Below, piece by piece: positions 63,127 to 64,000 of a stretch of 64,000 bases of DNA. The notes under the pieces were generated by a model, which saw only the letters and a list, made by a program, of their open reading frames with translations, ran no database searches and had not been told where the DNA came from. A program made the position numbers and the translations under genes. This DNA comes from Paenarthrobacter ureafaciens. GTDB taxonomy: Bacteria; Actinomycetota; Actinomycetes; Actinomycetales; Micrococcaceae. The stretch spans positions 1,364,001-1,428,000 of the forward strand of contig NZ_SBHM01000007.1 in the NCBI RefSeq assembly GCF_004028095.1, written 5' to 3'. The first letter of the stretch is position 1; every line of letters starts with the position of its first letter.

Positions 63127-64000
63127 AGATCTCCATGGTTTCCGAACACGCCAGTCCGCTGGCGGCTTTGGGAGGAGTGGACGCCGGGGGACAGAACGTC
63201 CACGTCGCCGCACTTTCCTCAAGCTTGGCCAAGCGTGGCCACCAAGTCACTGTGTACACACGCCGTGACGATCCGGAGCTGCCTGCAAAGGTGCAGGTGG
63301 CACCGGGACTCACCGTGGTCCACGTGGACGCCGGTCCCGCCCGGCACATCCCCAAGGACGAACTCCTGCCGTTCATGGGTGCCTTGGCGGACGGTATCTG
63401 CGAGGACTGGGCCGGCGATCTTCCGGACGTCGTTCACGCGCACTTCTGGATGTCCGGCTTGGCCGCGATCCAGGCGTCCCGGCGGGCCGGCGCGGCCGAT
63501 CCCGTCCCCGTGGTGCAGACCTTCCATGCCCTGGGCTCCGTCAAGCGGCGCCATCAGGGCAGCGCGGACACCAGCCCTGCCGCACGCGCCTGGCTGGAAC
63601 CCTGGGTTGGCCGGACGGCCGACTGGGTCATCGCCACGTGCCCGGACGAGGTCTTTGAACTGAAGGCCCTCGGCATCAGCAAATCCAAGGTCTCAATCGC
63701 TCCTTGCGGCGTGGACCTCACACTCTTTGACGGCACGGCCCAACCCGAACCGAAGCCGCGCACCCACCGCATCCTCAGCGTCGGGCGGCTGGTTCCCCGG
63801 AAGGGAGTCGACCTCATCATCCAGGCCCTGCCGCATCTGGAACAGGCAGGCTTCGACGACGTCGAACTCCTGGTCGTTGGCGGTTCCGGCGATGCCCTGA
63901 CCCTCGAGGAAGACCCCGAAGCCCAGAGGCTCCGCGCGCTCACCAAGGAACTGGGCGTAGAAGACAAGGTCACCATGCGCGGCCAGGTGCCGCGCGACGC
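63123..64000 (+). CDS. Glycosyltransferase family 4 protein, N-terminal part (cut by right edge)
   Basis: About 292 codons are visible, no stop. MKISMVSEHASPLAALGGVDAGGQNVHVAALSSSLAKRGHQVTVYTRRDD resembles the start of sucrose-phosphate-synthase-like and MshA-like GT4 enzymes. Then VVHAHFWMSGLAA, VQTFHALGSVKRRH, CPDEVFELKALG, VSIAPCGVDLTLF and ILSVGRLVPRKGVDLIIQALPHL. Last gene of the overlapping cluster in view; more genes of the pathway probably follow. Confidence 0.9.
   Translation, partial: MKISMVSEHASPLAALGGVDAGGQNVHVAALSSSLAKRGHQVTVYTRRDDPELPAKVQVAPGLTVVHVDAGPARHIPKDELLPFMGALADGICEDWAGDLPDVVHAHFWMSGLAAIQASRRAGAADPVPVVQTFHALGSVKRRHQGSADTSPAARAWLEPWVGRTADWVIATCPDEVFELKALGISKSKVSIAPCGVDLTLFDGTAQPEPKPRTHRILSVGRLVPRKGVDLIIQALPHLEQAGFDDVELLVVGGSGDALTLEEDPEAQRLRALTKELGVEDKVTMRGQVPRD

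Overview
The window looks like chromosomal DNA from a high-GC actinobacterium of the Micrococcaceae, most likely Arthrobacter or Paenarthrobacter. The evidence is the fhaA-fhaB-pstP-rodA-pbpA cell-wall signalling operon, the putrescine oxidase, the ANTAR and SigF-type regulators, actinobacterial DUF families (DUF5997, DUF2630, DUF3662) and many apparently leaderless genes. The identification rests on recognising proteins by eye; no search was run. There is no rRNA, no CRISPR array, no intact insertion sequence and no phage.

Layout. 1-5048 (minus): the growth and division operon fhaA-fhaB-pstP-rodA-pbpA, cut off by the left edge. 5433-5515: tRNA-Leu(CAG) with a terminator and a palindromic 70-bp repeat. 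5670-7506 (minus): GntR regulator and a galactarate/talarate dehydratase-like enolase. 7529-12736 (minus): a sortase-assembled pilus locus (large ancillary protein, major pilin, class C sortase). 13008-15222: TetR regulator divergent from putrescine oxidase, with a perfect palindrome between them. 15219-17544: a membrane protein, a VOC protein and the DUF5997/LysR-substrate-domain pair. 17546-23918: GntR regulator divergent from pxpA, an MHS transporter, fused pxpB-pxpC and a biotin carboxylase/BCCP. 23936-37856: mixed metabolism (alditol oxidase, SulP transporter, RelA/SpoT-domain protein, alpha/beta hydrolase, PfkB kinase, glutathionyl-hydroquinone-reductase-like protein, HAD, SDR, GDPD, GH2 beta-galactosidase-like, 2-hydroxyacid dehydrogenase, glycerate kinase).

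37860-44506 holds small and accessory genes: DUF2630, a 44-residue basic protein missed by normal length cutoffs, a DHFR-like protein, a PfpI protein, a DUF2975/HTH pair, a MNT nucleotidyltransferase followed by a decayed HEPN partner, a uracil permease and a RutE-like reductase. 44706-57538 is more housekeeping: phosphoglucomutase, DUF4190, POT peptide transporter, amidase, peptidase E, rhodanese, prephenate dehydratase, lipid kinase, seryl-tRNA synthetase, HAD, AraC and DUF1761. 57560-59237 is a divergent ANTAR regulator / SigB-SigF-type sigma pair. 59345 to the right edge is a glycan cluster with two GT9 heptosyltransferase-like genes, a GmhB-like phosphatase and two GT4 genes, running out of the window.

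The most interesting points are: (i) the pxp operon, where a biotin carboxylase-BCCP sits beside a fused protein whose two domains are those of a urea-carboxylase-type carboxyltransferase; (ii) the VWA-less pilus locus with intergenic hairpins; (iii) a RelA/SpoT-domain protein with a C-terminal extension in an operon with an anion transporter; (iv) a MNT antitoxin-like gene with only the remains of its HEPN toxin; (v) a very regular leaderless promoter arrangement (-10 hexamer, exactly six bases, start codon) at fourteen genes; and (vi) three families of non-coding repeats.
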